Notes: generated by a model from the letters alone, not told the origin. Shown: positions 40,422 through 53,701, counted from the first letter of the stretch. The stretch is 64,000 nucleotides of DNA from Tetrahymena thermophila SB210 (GCF_000189635.1 NW_002476473.1:60938-124937); one strand, 5' to 3'. Numbers and translations are program-made.

Positions 40422-41606
40422 ATGCTTTCTAAGAACTTCAAAATACTTGTTGTTTTACTTGCATTTTTAACTATTGGGTAATGTCTCTTGACTATTCCAT
40501 TGAAAAGAGGTAAGATTAACAAAGAATTATAACCTTTTATCAAGGGATCTATTTTAAGAAATGGAATCAATGGCAAACTCATTAACCTTGAAGACGATAT
40601 TTATCTTGGTCAAATTTAAGTTGGTTTGTCTTAAGACACCTTCGAAGTTGTTTTCGATACTGGAAGTAACTTTTTCTGGGTGCCCTCAAAAAGCTGTGAA
40701 ACTTGCATTTAATCTGGTATGACTAAGGGATATAGCTGCACATAAGAAGATGCCTGTGTCTCCTCTGAATTCGTTGAACGCATATACTATGCCACAGGAG
40801 ATATCTCTGGTAATGTCACAAACTTTGTTGTGAGTATTCCTGGTACAAAACCTGTAGATTACTTTGGTATTTTAGTTGATTTTGTTTAGGAATTGCCTTC
40901 AGGACTTTAGGGTATTATTGGTTTGACTCCTTTTTATGATTTCTAAACTGAAACTAAAAAACCTAATCTAATTACTTTGCTCTATCAACAAAAGCAAATT
41001 GAAAAACCTATTGTATCTTTCTATCAAGCCTTTGAAGTTGATGAAAAATCTGGAAAATATTAATCAGCAATAACTTTTGGAGGATATGATGAAACAAAGA
41101 TTGTTGAAAAGCCAAATTACTTCAAAACAATTAAAAAAGATTCTTGGTCAATTCTAATTGAAGAATTCGTAGTTGGAGGTGTCAGTATCTTTAAAGGAAA
41201 AGAAGAAGCTTTAATTGATAATGGAACTACTTCCTTTTATATTAGACCAGACATAGGCGGAAAATTCTTCGACTACATTATGGGTGTTAGAAATATTACT
41301 TTAGGTGATAATTATGATGTTGACTGTGATGCAGATTTTCCCAATGTTTCTTTTACTTTCCTTAATAATGAAAACAAATTAGTTACTTATGAAGTAGAGC
41401 CTGATTTTTATATTACCAGAGGAACCAACAACACTTGCTACATCTACTTTGAAGGTTATATCGGAGCTCCCACATTTGTCATCGGTAATACCTTCCTCAG
41501 AAAATACCTTCCCGTATTCGATTATGAAAAAAAGACTGTTGGATTTGCTCGTACCGTAAATTAAGCTCCCAAATTACCTTAAAAAGAATAAATATAATAA
41601 TATTGA
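40422..41606 (+). CDS. secreted pepsin-like aspartyl protease 1, second triad DNG
   Basis: Single exon, 395 codons (394 residues). Signal peptide MLSKNFKILVVLLAFLTIGQ is followed by a propeptide-like segment (to about residue 55). The first catalytic motif is intact: VVFDTGSNFFWVPS with D79-T80-G81. A disulfide-type loop (SCETC...GYSC...EDAC) and a flap region (IYYATGDISGN) follow. The second motif reads ALIDNGTTSFYIRP (D266-N267-G268), Thr to Asn. The C-terminus has the conserved FVIGNTFLRKYLPVFDYEKK. Known family: A1 proteases of lysosomes, phagosomes or the secreted medium. Both Asp residues remain, so it may still be active, but the change sits at the active site. First of three tandem paralogs, all on the plus strand. 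Confidence 0.93.
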
Positions 41607-42714
41607 AATTATAAAAGAAAATGCATATTATATAATCTTAATTTTGTATGATTCGTCATTATTTTACTCATTAAAACTAATTAAAAAGCTTCTTTAATTC
41701 TATTCATTATTAAAGATATTTAAAAAAACAAAAAAGTTTTTTTTTACACAAGCAATACAAACTAAGAAGCAAACAAACGAAATTCAATCTAAATTTTAAT
41801 ATCTCAAAATAGAACTAAAATTAATTAATTTATTATTAATTCATTTATTTATCATTTTTAAATTTACAATCAGAAATAATTAAATTAAAAAAAATTATTA
41901 AAGAATTAAATGTTCTATATACATTTTTCTATATGAAATCTAATATAAAAAATAAATTTTAGATTCAATCAATATTTGAAAAAAACAAGATATTAAAATC
42001 GCATTATCTAAAAGTTGCTATGAAAAGCTAGCTTGAAATTATAATTAAAAAAGATTTTCATTAAAAAAAATTTTCCTTATAACTTCAGTAAAAGAACATA
42101 TTATTACTGAAAAATATTTGTCAAAAACATTTCAAATTTGTTTCATCCTATAAAATTTTTATGTATTTCAATAAATGATGTTAAATTATCAACATTCAAA
42201 TTTTTTAAATTTTCATTTAATTTAATATTCTAAGATAAAAATATTTATGAGAAAATATTGCCAGCAAATAACAAACAAACACTAATTTTTATAAAGTATA
42301 AATTCAACAAAAATTGACTAATTAATTTAAGTAAGATTTTTGCTTAAAATACAAATTATCTAATTTATAATTTTACAATAAACTATATATTTAAGACGTA
42401 GGAGGAAATTTGATTGTTTTATACTTCATAAATTAGGTTTTTAATATTTATTATATGATTAAAATTAAAAGGAGATCTTATAAAAATTTAGATTTTGAAT
42501 GAGTAACAAAAATCCTATTAGAAATTTGATAAAAATTAAAAGATATTCTTTTATCACATTTTAAATTGTACTTTTTAAAAGCAAATATTATTATTAAGAA
42601 GGAAACTTTTTTTTACTTTAAAATTCTTTTATATTTTTATACATTTATTTAATAAATGAGTGATTATCAATTTCTGTATATAAATTATTATTTAAAAAAA
42701 ATTAATTTACTTAA
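41607..42714. other. intergenic spacer between proteases 1 and 2
   Basis: About 1.1 kb of AT-rich sequence, no gene seen; expected to contain terminator and promoter. Confidence 0.65.
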
Positions 42715-43899
42715 ATGACTTCGGTTTCTGTAAAAATACTTTTCGTCTTTCTTGCTCTAGCTGCTGTTGGCTAATGCATTATTAGTCTTCCTTTAAAATA
42801 AGGACAAATCTCTAGAGCTGCACAACCTTATACCAGAAAATCTTATTTGAGAAGTACTCTTACCAATAAGCTAGTTAACTTCTTAGACGATATTTATATT
42901 GCTGAAGTTTAGGTTGGTAAATCTAAATAGAATTTCAAAGTTGTTTTTGATACTGGAAGCGAGCTTTTCTGGATCCCTTCTGCAGAATGCGATACCTGCA
43001 AAAAAGCTGATATGAAAACTTATAGTTGCACTGAAGAAGATGAATGCACTCCTAGTGAGTATTATGGGGAATTGCAATACGCAACTGGATACGCTGCTGG
43101 TAATATTACTCATTTCAATATTGGCATTCCTGGAACAGAAAATGTTGAATATTTTGGATTGCTAATTAACACAGTTTCTTATCTTCCTTCAGGATTCGAT
43201 GGTATTATCGGCTTGTCTCCTATTTGCAAAGTCGCTGAAGGATCAACCTAACCCAACTTGATTCCTTAATTATATGAAAATAAATAAATTGAAAAACCTA
43301 TTGTCTCTTTCTACTAAGCCTTTAGTGCTGATGAAAAAGCTGGAAAAGTATAATCTGCTATTACTTTTGGAGGTTACGATGAATCCAAAGTTGTTGGCAA
43401 AATATAATATTTCAAAACTGTCAAATAAAGCGCTTGGTATGTACCTTTTGAAGAATTTGAAGTTGATGGCGTTAAAGTTTACACTGAAAAGGGTTCTGCT
43501 TTAATTGATACTGGTACCACTTCATTCTATTTGAGACCTGATATTGCTGAAAAATATTTTGATAACATTTAACTGAAGAGAGGAATTAAAATTGGAGATG
43601 AGTATGATGTCCCATGTGATTCTGATTTTCCCAGCATTTCATTCTCTTTACGTAATGTTGATGGAGAATTAATTAAATTCGAAATTGAACCTTCTTTCTA
43701 TGTCACTCCTTCTCTCACCAAAAAGAATGTTTGTTACTTGTACTTTGAAGGTTTAATTGGCAATGGACCTCAAATGGTTATCGGAAATACTGTTCTAAGA
43801 AAGTATCTCCCTATTTTTGATTATGAAAATAATACTATCGGCCTTGGTCGCACAATTAACTAACCACCAAGAACTTACCATTCCAAATCAGAATAATGA
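42715..43899 (+). CDS. secreted pepsin-like aspartyl protease 2, both triads intact
   Basis: Single exon, 395 codons (394 residues), same length as protease 1. Signal peptide MTSVSVKILFVFLALAAVGQ ends at the same GQC motif as its paralogs. First triad KVVFDTGSELFWIPS (D79), second triad ALIDTGTTSFYLRP (D265), so this is the paralog most likely to be a normal enzyme. Cysteine loop CDTCKK...YSC...DEC is conserved, as are FGGYDESKVVG and MVIGNTVLRKYLPIFDYENN. The three genes share length, signal and internal order, which points to local tandem duplication. Digestive or secreted proteolysis is inferred from the family. Confidence 0.95.
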
Positions 43900-46728
43900 A
43901 AATATAAATATTAAGTTAAATAAACTATTTTTAACCATTTATAACATACATAATCCTATAAATTTTAAACAAATAATTTCTACATTTAATTAAATTTATT
44001 CATTTATAAAATGTGAAATAAAGTAAACGCGCGTTAATAATTTTGTAAGATTGTTTTAATTAATTTCTTTTACATCACCTTAATTTATTTATTTATAAAA
44101 GTTAAACGGATTTTATACTTTTTTAAAATACTCTTTATAAATAAGAAATCTTCTTTCATACTTAATAACTGGTTTTAAATATTTTTTTGATTCTATTTCG
44201 CTTATTTATTTAATCCCAAAATTAAAAATTTTAATAATCTCAGAATAGTTTCTGATAAAAAAGTCAACTTATTTAAAATCCTTTAAAAATACCATATTTA
44301 AGTATGATTTTTTTAAATAACGTAAATTATTTTTATTATAGAATGAAAGCTTGATGCAAAAAAGAAAGCATAAATTTTGTAAAAGAAAAATTAGAAATTG
44401 TTTTAACATAGTGCAGGCAGATTTCAATATTATTAAAAATTAAGAATGTATGAACTTGTGTTAAAAATAAATTTGATAGAAAAGTAGATATTTGATTTTA
44501 AGAATTATTATTCTAACAAGTAAAAAAGATATTTTTGAATCAGTAATTGTTAACGGTGGAATTAAAAATTTATGATTATGTATTGAACAAATAAATTTGC
44601 TCAGAATTAGAAATGGAAAATGATTATTATACATATTTTATTATATCTTTATATGCTATTTTATTATTATTCGCATATCAATTCTTTAGAATATTCTATT
44701 ATTATTTATCTAATCATTCTGATAAAATTATTTTCTTTCCCAACAATTATTTTATTCATTTAATTTTATTTGTTGACTTTTAGCAAAAAATTTGATTAAT
44801 TAATAAATTAATTTTACTTTTAAGTTAAATTAATTCTTTCATAAAATTTTCAGTGAACCTTTAATTTTTTCACTTTGATGAGATAGAATGGTATTAATTT
44901 ATTTAAATTTTTTCCATTCAATTTTATGTGATTCCATTAATATCTAAAATATTTCTATCAATTTGTTTTTAGTTTTAATATCTTTTATTAGATTATTTTT
45001 CGTAAATTTTTATTAATAAAAAAGCTCTTAAAAAACATTTATTAATGGGTTTGAACTGAAAATTTAATTTAAATCTTACTTATTCTTTAGTTTTATTTTT
45101 TTTTATTAATCTTAATTTAGGAACTCTAAATTTTATTATAATTAAACAAATTTACTTTTGTATAGATATAATTAAATTAAGGGTCTTTTAATTAGAAAAG
45201 AATCATTAATTGGTTTTATTTCAGCTAAATATTTTTCTTCTTTCATTGAAAATCATGTAATAACTATTTCTATTGCTATTAAAGCTACTTAAAATTTTGA
45301 TAAAATTTAATATTTCTAAAATAAATTAAATAAAATTAATTTTTATGAAACGTTTATATTTTACTAAAAAGCTATTTTTATATCATTAAAAATTAAAAAT
45401 TTGATTTAAAATTATTAATGTTAAAATAATAAGAGATATTTAACTAATTTTTATGTTTAGTTATTAAAAACAAAATCATAATAGTATAATTTCAAAGTAT
45501 TTTAAAAATATATTTTTTAAAATATGACAGAAGGTAATTTACATTAACTTTCACTGAAATCAAACCTTACCATATTTCCTTAAAAATTATAAATAAATTA
45601 ATATACACCGAGATAATTAACTTGGATATATTTTTTTCAAATAAATTGGTCTTAATATTTTAGCACATTAATATTGAGGGAGAATTTATAGTATTAGTAT
45701 AAATTTAAGAGGTAATAAAAAAGCATAAGTAAGAAATATAAAACATTATTAATAAAATGATTTGATAATAATTTTAAATACAGGTCTAATTTTCGAAATA
45801 ATTGAGCTAAATATAACAGTTGTTCATATTTTTTAAAATTAATGTATCCAAATATCATGCATGGTGTCTATTACCTTACTTAAGTTACATTTGTTCTAGT
45901 TAATCTTTTATAGAAAAAAAATATAATAATAATTGAGAAAAAAATATACTCTTTTTTTTTAATTTTCTTCTTTTAATAAATAAATATTGCTAAATAAAAT
46001 TTAATCAAAATAATATCAAATATCTATTTTATAAAAAAAATATTTTCATTTTTTATTTTAGAACTTTATTCATATTGCTCTTTCTACAAATACATAAATT
46101 TAAGTAAAACTTGATAATAAATATAGCTTTTTTGATACTTTACTTAATTAGAAAGATTTGTCTATAAAAGAAATATTCAGATAATCAATTATAAAAGAAA
46201 TTTTTTTATTAAATGAGTAAGTAAAAGAAGTCTTTCAAAATTAGATTTAATTAATTTTATATGAAAAAACCAAAATAAACATTTTTCAAATTAAACTTTA
46301 AAATAATTATAAAATTCAATTTAAAGCTATTAAAAAAGATATTTTAATAAAAAAAAATAAACCAGTTTCTAATTTTGTAAAAATAAAATTATGTCTATTT
46401 AAAAAAAATGAAATTTCTGAATTATTTTTCTGATTATTAAAACAAAATTCTAATAAAAAAACAAATTTTAGATTAGAATTCGTTAATCAAATAAATACTA
46501 ATAGAATTTTTGATCTGTAAGAAATTGAATTGTAAACTAACAAGGTTCCCATTCAATTCAAAAATGGACACATTTAAAAGATTGTAACTAAATTATGAAG
46601 ATGATTTTTTAGTTTTTCTAATTTTCTAAAATAAAGTTTAATTCTTATTTAAAAATCAGGCTTTTAGATTACAAGAAATTAATTAGTAAATTAATAAAAT
46701 ATTGAAAGTATCAATTAGATAAAAAAAA
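43900..46728. other. long spacer between proteases 2 and 3, with a possible membrane-protein exon
   Basis: About 2.8 kb. Mostly AT-rich; the only candidate coding piece is the short frame at 44613-44795, listed separately, and a further hydrophobic open stretch near 44850-45058 that I could not connect to it. No decayed protease copy was recognised. Confidence 0.45.
44613..44795 (+). CDS. possible first exon of a multi-pass membrane protein
   Basis: ATG-initiated frame of 60 residues, MENDYYTYFIISLYAILLLF and on, ending at TGA. It has one clear membrane segment with flanking polar residues. A hydrophobic open stretch about 50 bp downstream (EIEWYQFIQIFSIQFYVIPL in frame near 44880) could be a second exon. 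AT-rich DNA produces Phe/Ile/Tyr/Leu-rich frames by chance, so this is weak. No family recognised. Confidence 0.25.
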
Positions 46729-47898
46729 ATGAATAAAAGTTTGATGAAATCCTTCTTAGTGATTTTTGCTTTTGCTGCCCTTGGCCAATGCTTGCTAAGT
46801 ATCCCCTTAAAAAAAAGTATACCATTTAGGTAAACTTTTGATACTTCCTCGAACTCTCACTTGAGAAAAAATGTTGTAAACAATCTTGTCAACTATTAAG
46901 ATGGTATTTATTATGCTGAAGTAAAAATTGGAAAATCATAATAACCACTCTAAGTCATATTTGATAGTAGTAGTAGTGAATTTTGGATAGCCTCCAGCAA
47001 GTGTCAATCTTGTGTTATAGCTTAAATGTAAACTTATGACTGCAAAGTGGAAGATTTATGCATTACTTAAGAAGAATAATTGGTATATTAATTCGAAACA
47101 GGATTTATCACTGGTAATTTAGCTAAGTTTTATCTAGGAGTACCTGAAACAAATTCAATTGATTACTTTGGAGTTTTAATTAACGAAGTTGAAAGAATTC
47201 CTTCTAGAATTAACGGAGTCTTTGGTTTAATTCCTTCTGACAACTTAACAGATACTTTGACTCAACCTAACTTAGTCCTTTAGTTGCATTAAACTCAACA
47301 AATAGAAAAGCCATTATTATCTTTCTACTTTGCTTTGGAGTAGGATGAAAAAGCTGGTAAATAGAACTCTTCAGTTACTTTTGGAGGTTACGATGACTCT
47401 AAAATAGTAGGACAAATTGAGTATTTCAAGACTGTTTAACAAAATACTTGGTTTGTAGAGTTCAATGACTTCGAAGTTGATGGAGTTAATGTATTTTCCC
47501 AAGTAAACTATGCTTTAATTGATACTAGCTCTCCCTTATTTTAATTCAATCCTAATATCGCAGAAAAATTCTAAGCAATACTAGCTTAGAGAGGAATTTA
47601 CATTGGTTCAGACAACCAAATTCCCTGCAATTCTGATCTTCCTACTATAGCTTTTACATTGCGTAATACCTAAGGAAATCTTGTGAAATTTGAAGTTGAA
47701 CCTTCTTTCTACTTGATTTAGTCATCAAATTTATCAAATGTTTGCTATTTATACGTATATGGTGATTGCTAAGGTCCTGCTTTAGTTGTAGGAAGTCAAT
47801 TCATTAAAAAATATTTGACTATCTTTGATTATGAGCAAAAAACAATTGGTTTAGCTCGTTCTATTAACAACCCCCAATAGTCTACCTTGTAAAATTGA
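46729..47898 (+). CDS. secreted pepsin-like protein 3, both catalytic triads lost
   Basis: Single exon, 390 codons (389 residues), aligned end to end with proteases 1 and 2. Signal peptide MNKSLMKSFLVIFAFAALGQ. The first active-site motif reads QVIFDSSSSEFWIAS (D79-S80-S81 instead of DTG) and the second ALIDTSSPLFQFNP (D265-T266-S267). Both triad glycines are therefore gone while the Asp residues remain. The cysteine framework (CQSC...YDC...DLC), VTFGGYDDSKIVG and the C-terminal KKYLTIFDYEQKTIG are kept and there is no stop or frameshift. This pattern suggests a secreted pseudo-protease (inhibitor, binder or scaffold) under selection rather than a dead gene; that is inference. Confidence 0.9.
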
Positions 47899-49001
47899 AA
47901 ATATTAATAAAAAATTTTATAAATAATTATGAATTCAAAATATATATTTAAAATTAAACTTATTTTTTTATTTTATTCATTAAATTTTTTAATACAAAAA
48001 TTAAGTTAATTAAAAATAAAATTTAAAATAATTAAAAAAATGAACTAATTTTTAAATTAAAGTTGAATAAAAATAGATTTTTGTCATTAATTTAAAAAAA
48101 TAATTTCATAAAATTAAATAAAATATTTAAATAAAGAAAAATTTATTAAATTTTTATTAGAAAAAATTTAATATTTTGAATTAAAATTACCTAATTTTTT
48201 TTAAATAAATATTTAATTAATAAAAAATAATAAATAATTTACTAAATTTTATTTTGAAAAATATTTTAAAGTGTAATTTATAAATTAATAACCCAGCTAT
48301 TTAAGCATGTATCGAATTAAATAAATTTTAGTGAAATGTATTTTGCTTATATAAAAAGAATTCAATATTTTAAAGTAAAATTAAAAGAGATTCTTTAAAT
48401 GATCTAATTTTTTTTTAATACCTAAAATAAAATTGAATGATGAAATATTTAAAAATTAATTTTTAAAATAGAATAATAAATTAAAATATTAATTTATAAA
48501 AATATTTAAATTTAAAAAAATTTTTAGCTTTTAATAAAATAATAATAATTTATATAAAATAGCTACTATTAATATATAATTTTACATTTTATTACTCTTC
48601 AACCAGTATAAAAAATATGCTAATTTTCAAGAAAGTCTAATAAAAACTATTTCAAACACATATTATATAAAGAAAGTTATGATATAGATGAATAATATTA
48701 ATTTGCGATGTTTTAATAAAAACAAAAAATAATTATTAAGTCAATTTGATAAATCTTATTCGTCATTCATTTGTATTCAAGTAAATTAAAACTAATCAGT
48801 GCAAAAATATGAATAGCAAATTATAAAATCAATCTACAAGCAAGTCGCCAAGTACATATTATTTATAAACTAGGATTTCATTTTTCAATAGGCAATTTAA
48901 TTCTTTAGATAAATATTGCAATGTCTTTTTTAAACTAATTAGTTCATTAGAGAAGGACTCCTTAAAAGGAGGATTCCATTTTGAATAAGACATACTCATA
49001 G
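47899..49001. other. AT-rich spacer
   Basis: No gene recognised. Contains the 3' end of protease-like gene 3 and the promoter of the coiled-coil gene. Confidence 0.6.
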
Positions 49002-52000
49002 ATGAGCACGTAAATTTTGCAATCGTCTAAATCAGAAGCTACCCTTTAGCCTTTATCAGTTCATTATGCGCATCTTAAAGGTAATTTGGAATTATTATTT
49101 AAACTTTCTTAGAAAAAATATGAAGTAATTTTCTTTTAAACTTAAAAAACTAGATATGGAAGCATTAGGTAAAGAAATTACATAAAAAACTATGCAAGCA
49201 ATATAAAAGCCTCTAAATTCTTCTACGAGAATTTAGAGAATTGATAACTAAGGAAATTAAATAGTAGAAGAGATAAAACCTGCAAAGAAAGTTTGTAGTA
49301 CTTGTTTAATGAAAGATTTAAACATGTTCCCTGCAAATTACAAATTTCATGCATAGTGTAATGATAAATCACATCCGCACATGCTATAAGATCCTGAAAA
49401 AACAGGTAACAGAAAAATCAGAGTGATTAAAAAGGCTACAGGATCATCAGTTTCAATAACAAAGGCCAAATTATCATTTTACAAAATGGAGGATATGTCT
49501 TATGAACCTCCAATTCATTCTTTTAAAGACTTAGAAATTGAAAAACTTAGAGACGATAATGTAATTAATATATATTTTATTTAGTAGAAAATATCCTAAT
49601 TTCTATTTTTAAAATATTATCAATATTTTTATCAATGAATTGGTCAGTAACAGTTAATAAACAAAAACAAATTATTTATTTATTTATATATTTTAGATTA
49701 AGCTATTGTAGAAAATAGAAGAGCAAGAAGCAGCATATTAAAAGATGTAGATAAATGTCATTTAAAAAATGAGGAATTTAATTGAAGAATTGATAAATTT
49801 TTTAAATTAAAATGGAGCTAATTTAACAGATAATGCAATAGAAAATCAAAAACTTTCAAAATATATACTAGACTGTCCTTTGAAGAATGAAGAATAAGCT
49901 AAGTAGCTTGAAAAATTATCAAAAAGAAATAAATATGAGTTTGAATTAAATATATAAAATGACGATTTAAAGTTAAAACTAAGAAATTTACAAGATGTTA
50001 TGTATGGAAATACCTACATCTTGAATAGATAGCCTATAGATTAAGCAAAAGATAATGTAATTGATAGCCAAAAGAATAGAATACACAATTAGAATAGAAA
50101 TATAACTCGTCTTGGAGACATGCTTCTAAAATTAAATTAATGTGACTAAATTTAAGATCCTGACAGTAAGATCAAGTTGCTTTCTTAAAAAGTTATAGAT
50201 TTTTCTAACGAAATTGAGTAAGCAAAAAATGATGCCTATGCTTCAAAGAAACAAATGGATGAAGCTAATTCTTCTGCTTTGAGATATATGGTAATAAATT
50301 TAAAAAGTTTGAATGAAATATTATTTTTTCTTTGAATGAATTGAAAAAAATTAAATCAGATTTATTTTTTGTTCGAATAAATTCATAATTGAAATAAAAA
50401 TTAAATTAATTTTATTATTTGTTAGGATTAACTTGATAGTGTATTAAAGGTAGTTTAAAAATACCCTCTCGTTTTTGTTTCTTATGTAGATAAAATAAAA
50501 GCATAATTACTTGAAATAGATACTTTTGAGGCAGATGTTGCAAGAGCTTAAAATTTATTGAGCAAAGAATCGCTTTAATATGAGGAGACAATAAGAATAT
50601 TAAAAGAAGGATTTTAGGAAAAATAAAATAAGATAGACTCTTTGTAACAGGTAAATTGTTTGTAATAAATAGCATTAAATAATGATTTAACATTAATAAA
50701 GGAAAGGTAAAGATTAGAAGATTTAATGTAGGAAAAGGAATAGCTTTCGAATTAAAAAATTAATGACTTAAAAAATGTAAAAAATCAGTGGAGAATATTA
50801 ATCAATATCATACATATTATTAAATTTAAAGGAATTGATTGAGCTTAGCAAGATTAGCAAATAGTAATTAGAGTCTCTGAATGAAAAACATCAAGAAAAC
50901 TTAAAGCTGTAAGAGGAGTAAAAGTAAAAGCTTGAAGAGTAACTATCTAAGATAGAATAAGATTAATTGAATATTTAGGAACCAAGTTTAAACTCTTCTC
51001 CCTCATTTTTCTAGGACATTTACACTGACGATAATTCTGAAAAAGTTATTCAAGAACTTACAAGAATTATACTTAATTAGCAGAATTTCTAAGATGAGGA
51101 ATCAAAGAGAGCTTTAAGATAAATATTTGGAAAGAGATACATGGATAACTTTAGGTTATTTGAAAAATAAATAAGCGAATTAAATTATAAAAATAAACAA
51201 TTGCAACAAGAGCTTTTGCAAGAAAAATAATTTAAAAAAAGTTTATACGAAAAAATTGAATGGTATACTAAACTACTTATAAACATTCATTAAGTAATTT
51301 TATCATTTTAAAATTTATTTATTTGATAAGCATTTTATTCAATTCATTCAAAAATGAATGGATGGAAGGAAGGATGGATTAGTTTGTTTCATAATATCAA
51401 TCTTAAAATAATTCTTTAAGAGAAAATTTATTTTGTAAAAAATAGTTTTTTATTCAAATAATTTTTATTATTTTAATAGAATGGGCTTAGCAGGAATAAT
51501 GCTGAACTATTAGAATAAGACATGAATTGTATTCAGTAAGATCATTAAGAAAGTAGAATGGCAGAACTGGATGAAGACCCAACTTTATTAGGAAGAATGT
51601 CAGTTTTAAATGGAAGATTCAGTGAATTTAACTAATGTAAATTCATTTTTTTGATATTTTAATTTAATTTTTTTTGCAGTGTATTTACCTCCATAGAGAG
51701 AAAGCAGAGTTTCTTACATGAATGATTAGAAAACAGAAGAAATTAATAAATTAACTGAAGAAAACAAAGATCTTAAAGGAGTTATTAGCGAGTTAGAAGG
51801 AAAACTTAGCTTACTTGAAAGCGAGATATAATACTTGTAATTGCAAAATCAGTAACTCCAAAACAAGATGTCACAAAATAAAAATAATAAAGAAATTCAG
51901 GATCTTAAAAAGGAAATAGAAAACTTGGTAAACTTATAATTTTTAATCATCTTTTTCACTTTAAAGACAAATAAATCTATGTAAAAACAGAGAAAATAAC

Positions 52001-52473
52001 TGAACGAGCAATCTTTTTTGAGCGATAATTCAAAAATAAGTAGGGGAAATACGCCAACAAGATATAAAGGAAACTCCGCGTATTCTTCAAATACGAAATT
52101 AAACTAATTTGATGACAATCTTGGCAAAAATATGTCAAGATTGAATTTATCAAGCATCACTGAACTACCTCAATAACAACCAGTAAAAGAAATGATTTTA
52201 TTTTTATTAGTTTATTAACTTATTTTATTTTGGTCTTTTTGAAATAAAAATTAAACAAAGAAAATATTTTTTGTAATAATTTGAAAGCTTAATTACGAAG
52301 ATTGGATGCAATTGGTAACAATACAAGCCATAACAATAGAAGAATTGTAATATAATAAAAAGACGAATAAAATAAATAATTAGAAATTGTATTTATTTAT
52401 AAATAGTTTAGATAAGCATTAAAGAGATGAGCTAGAAAATATATAAGAAGAAGAGGGCGAATAATACAATTGA
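49002..52473 (+). CDS. coiled-coil protein with N-terminal CxxC-HxxC motif, nine exons
   Basis: Exons: 49002-49080, 49154-49560, 49697-50290, 50426-50776, 50832-51262, 51491-51636, 51680-51927, 51967-52182, 52288-52473; phases join and total 2658 nt (885 residues). The start MSTQILQSSKSEATLQPL was chosen because its splice (G|AT) keeps frame; a later ATG at 49156 lies inside exon 2. Residues 74-95 carry VCSTCLMKDLNMFPANYKFH followed by AQC, a possible zinc knuckle (C74, C77, H92, C95 or H100). Most of the rest is Glu/Lys/Gln-rich heptad coiled coil (RQRLEDLMQEKEQLSNQKIN), then a Ser/Asn-rich tail. No family recognised; basal-body or cytoskeletal scaffold is a guess from coiled-coil content. 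The last exon is uncertain: other frames could end at 52430. Confidence 0.75.
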
Positions 52474-53016
52474 AAATGTATTTTTTTAAATTAGCAACTA
52501 ATATAGTATTTATTTACTCTATATATTCAATAATAAAACATTATAACTTAAAAAATAATCACTAATAAATCAATTTCTCCTTCCTTTTTGTTTTAAATAG
52601 TAAGAAGGTTTTTTATTCATTTGTTTGTTTATTTTATGTATTTAATTGTGTTAGTTATTTAGTTAGTTTCTCTAAATTCAATAGAGTAAATAATGGTTAT
52701 TATATTCATTCTGATTGGTTTTTAGATTCACTTTCTTCTTATTACTTTCTTTCTTTGTTTCTTTGGAATTGAGTTGTTATTATTGATATTGACAGGCTCA
52801 TATCATTGGTAGCTTATTGCTTGAGAGGGCGTTTATTTTATTATTTGCTTTATTTTATTATATGAAGTTATTTGTAGCAATTTTCATTATTAGTTATTAA
52901 TTATATATATGTTATAGCAAAATCTTACAAATAACAGCACTTCCTGTTCTATGTTCAGATAAATTATTATATACGATGAACATTCAGTGCTGGTTTAACC
53001 AATTTGTTTAAATTTC
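52474..53016. other. AT-rich convergent spacer
   Basis: Lies between the 3' ends of the coiled-coil gene (plus) and NHP2 (minus). No feature recognised apart from short TTTG/TTTC tracts. Confidence 0.6.
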
Positions 53017-53701
53017 TCAGAAGTAAGGGTTGATAGATTTAACCTTTTCGTGGATAGAGTTGTATTTCTTTAAAGTTTTAGCATTTTCGGGGGCAGTTAA
53101 AAGAACAACTGAAGTAGGCTTTTTAGTTTCAGCAGCAGTACCTAATTCCATTCTAGACTTAACGAAAGCGTAAGGGATGTCCTTAGATTCGCAGATAACG
53201 GGAATATGACTCAAAACATCAGGGGGAGAGATATCAGCAGCCATGATGCAAACACTATTTGTTAAAAATGGATAATTGAAAACACAATATTAATTAAGCT
53301 TTCTTATTGATCAATTAAATTGAATAGTAGGATATTTAATTTATCATTCATATTTAAAATATTTTTCAATTTGTTTCGCTAAAGTAATTCTTTGCTATGA
53401 AAATAAATTTGTATTTACCCAGTAGCTCCCTTTCTGATGGCTTTAACGACTTCCTTAACACCTCTCTTGATGTTCTTTGTTTTAACTTCTATTTTTATTA
53501 AAAATGATTTGTAAGATGGTTTGTTGGTCATCTAATTAATCTTTAAGATCTATCTGATTGATTAAAGTAACTATGAAATAATTTTTTACACTTCTTGGTG
53601 AGCTTAAGAATTTTCTTTTCAAGCTTGGCAGGGGCAATGGGGTTTGCGATAGGAGAAACGTATAATTAAGTTTCTTATTGAACTCCTTCAGTATCAGACA
53701 T
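53017..53701 (-). CDS. NHP2: H/ACA snoRNP protein NHP2 (L7Ae family)
   Basis: Three minus-strand exons: 53701-53590, 53488-53419, 53254-53017; GT-AG introns, phases match, 420 nt giving 139 residues. The order is typical of NHP2: N-terminal extension (YVSPIANPIAPAKLEKKILK), KNIKRGVKEVVKAIRKGATG (RNA-binding helix), VCIMAADISPPDVLSHIPVI, CESKDIPYAFVKSRMELG and KKPTSVVLLTAP. Known role: core protein of box H/ACA RNPs that guide pseudouridylation of rRNA, and of telomerase RNP in many eukaryotes. The related L30e/eL8 proteins share the fold, but the VCIMAADISP and PVICESKDIPY motifs fit NHP2 best. Codon use is more GC-rich than neighbours, as for RPL10. Confidence 0.93.

Noticed and set aside
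50415-50693. 92-residue minus-strand frame
   Set aside because: Antisense shadow of exon 4 of the coiled-coil gene.
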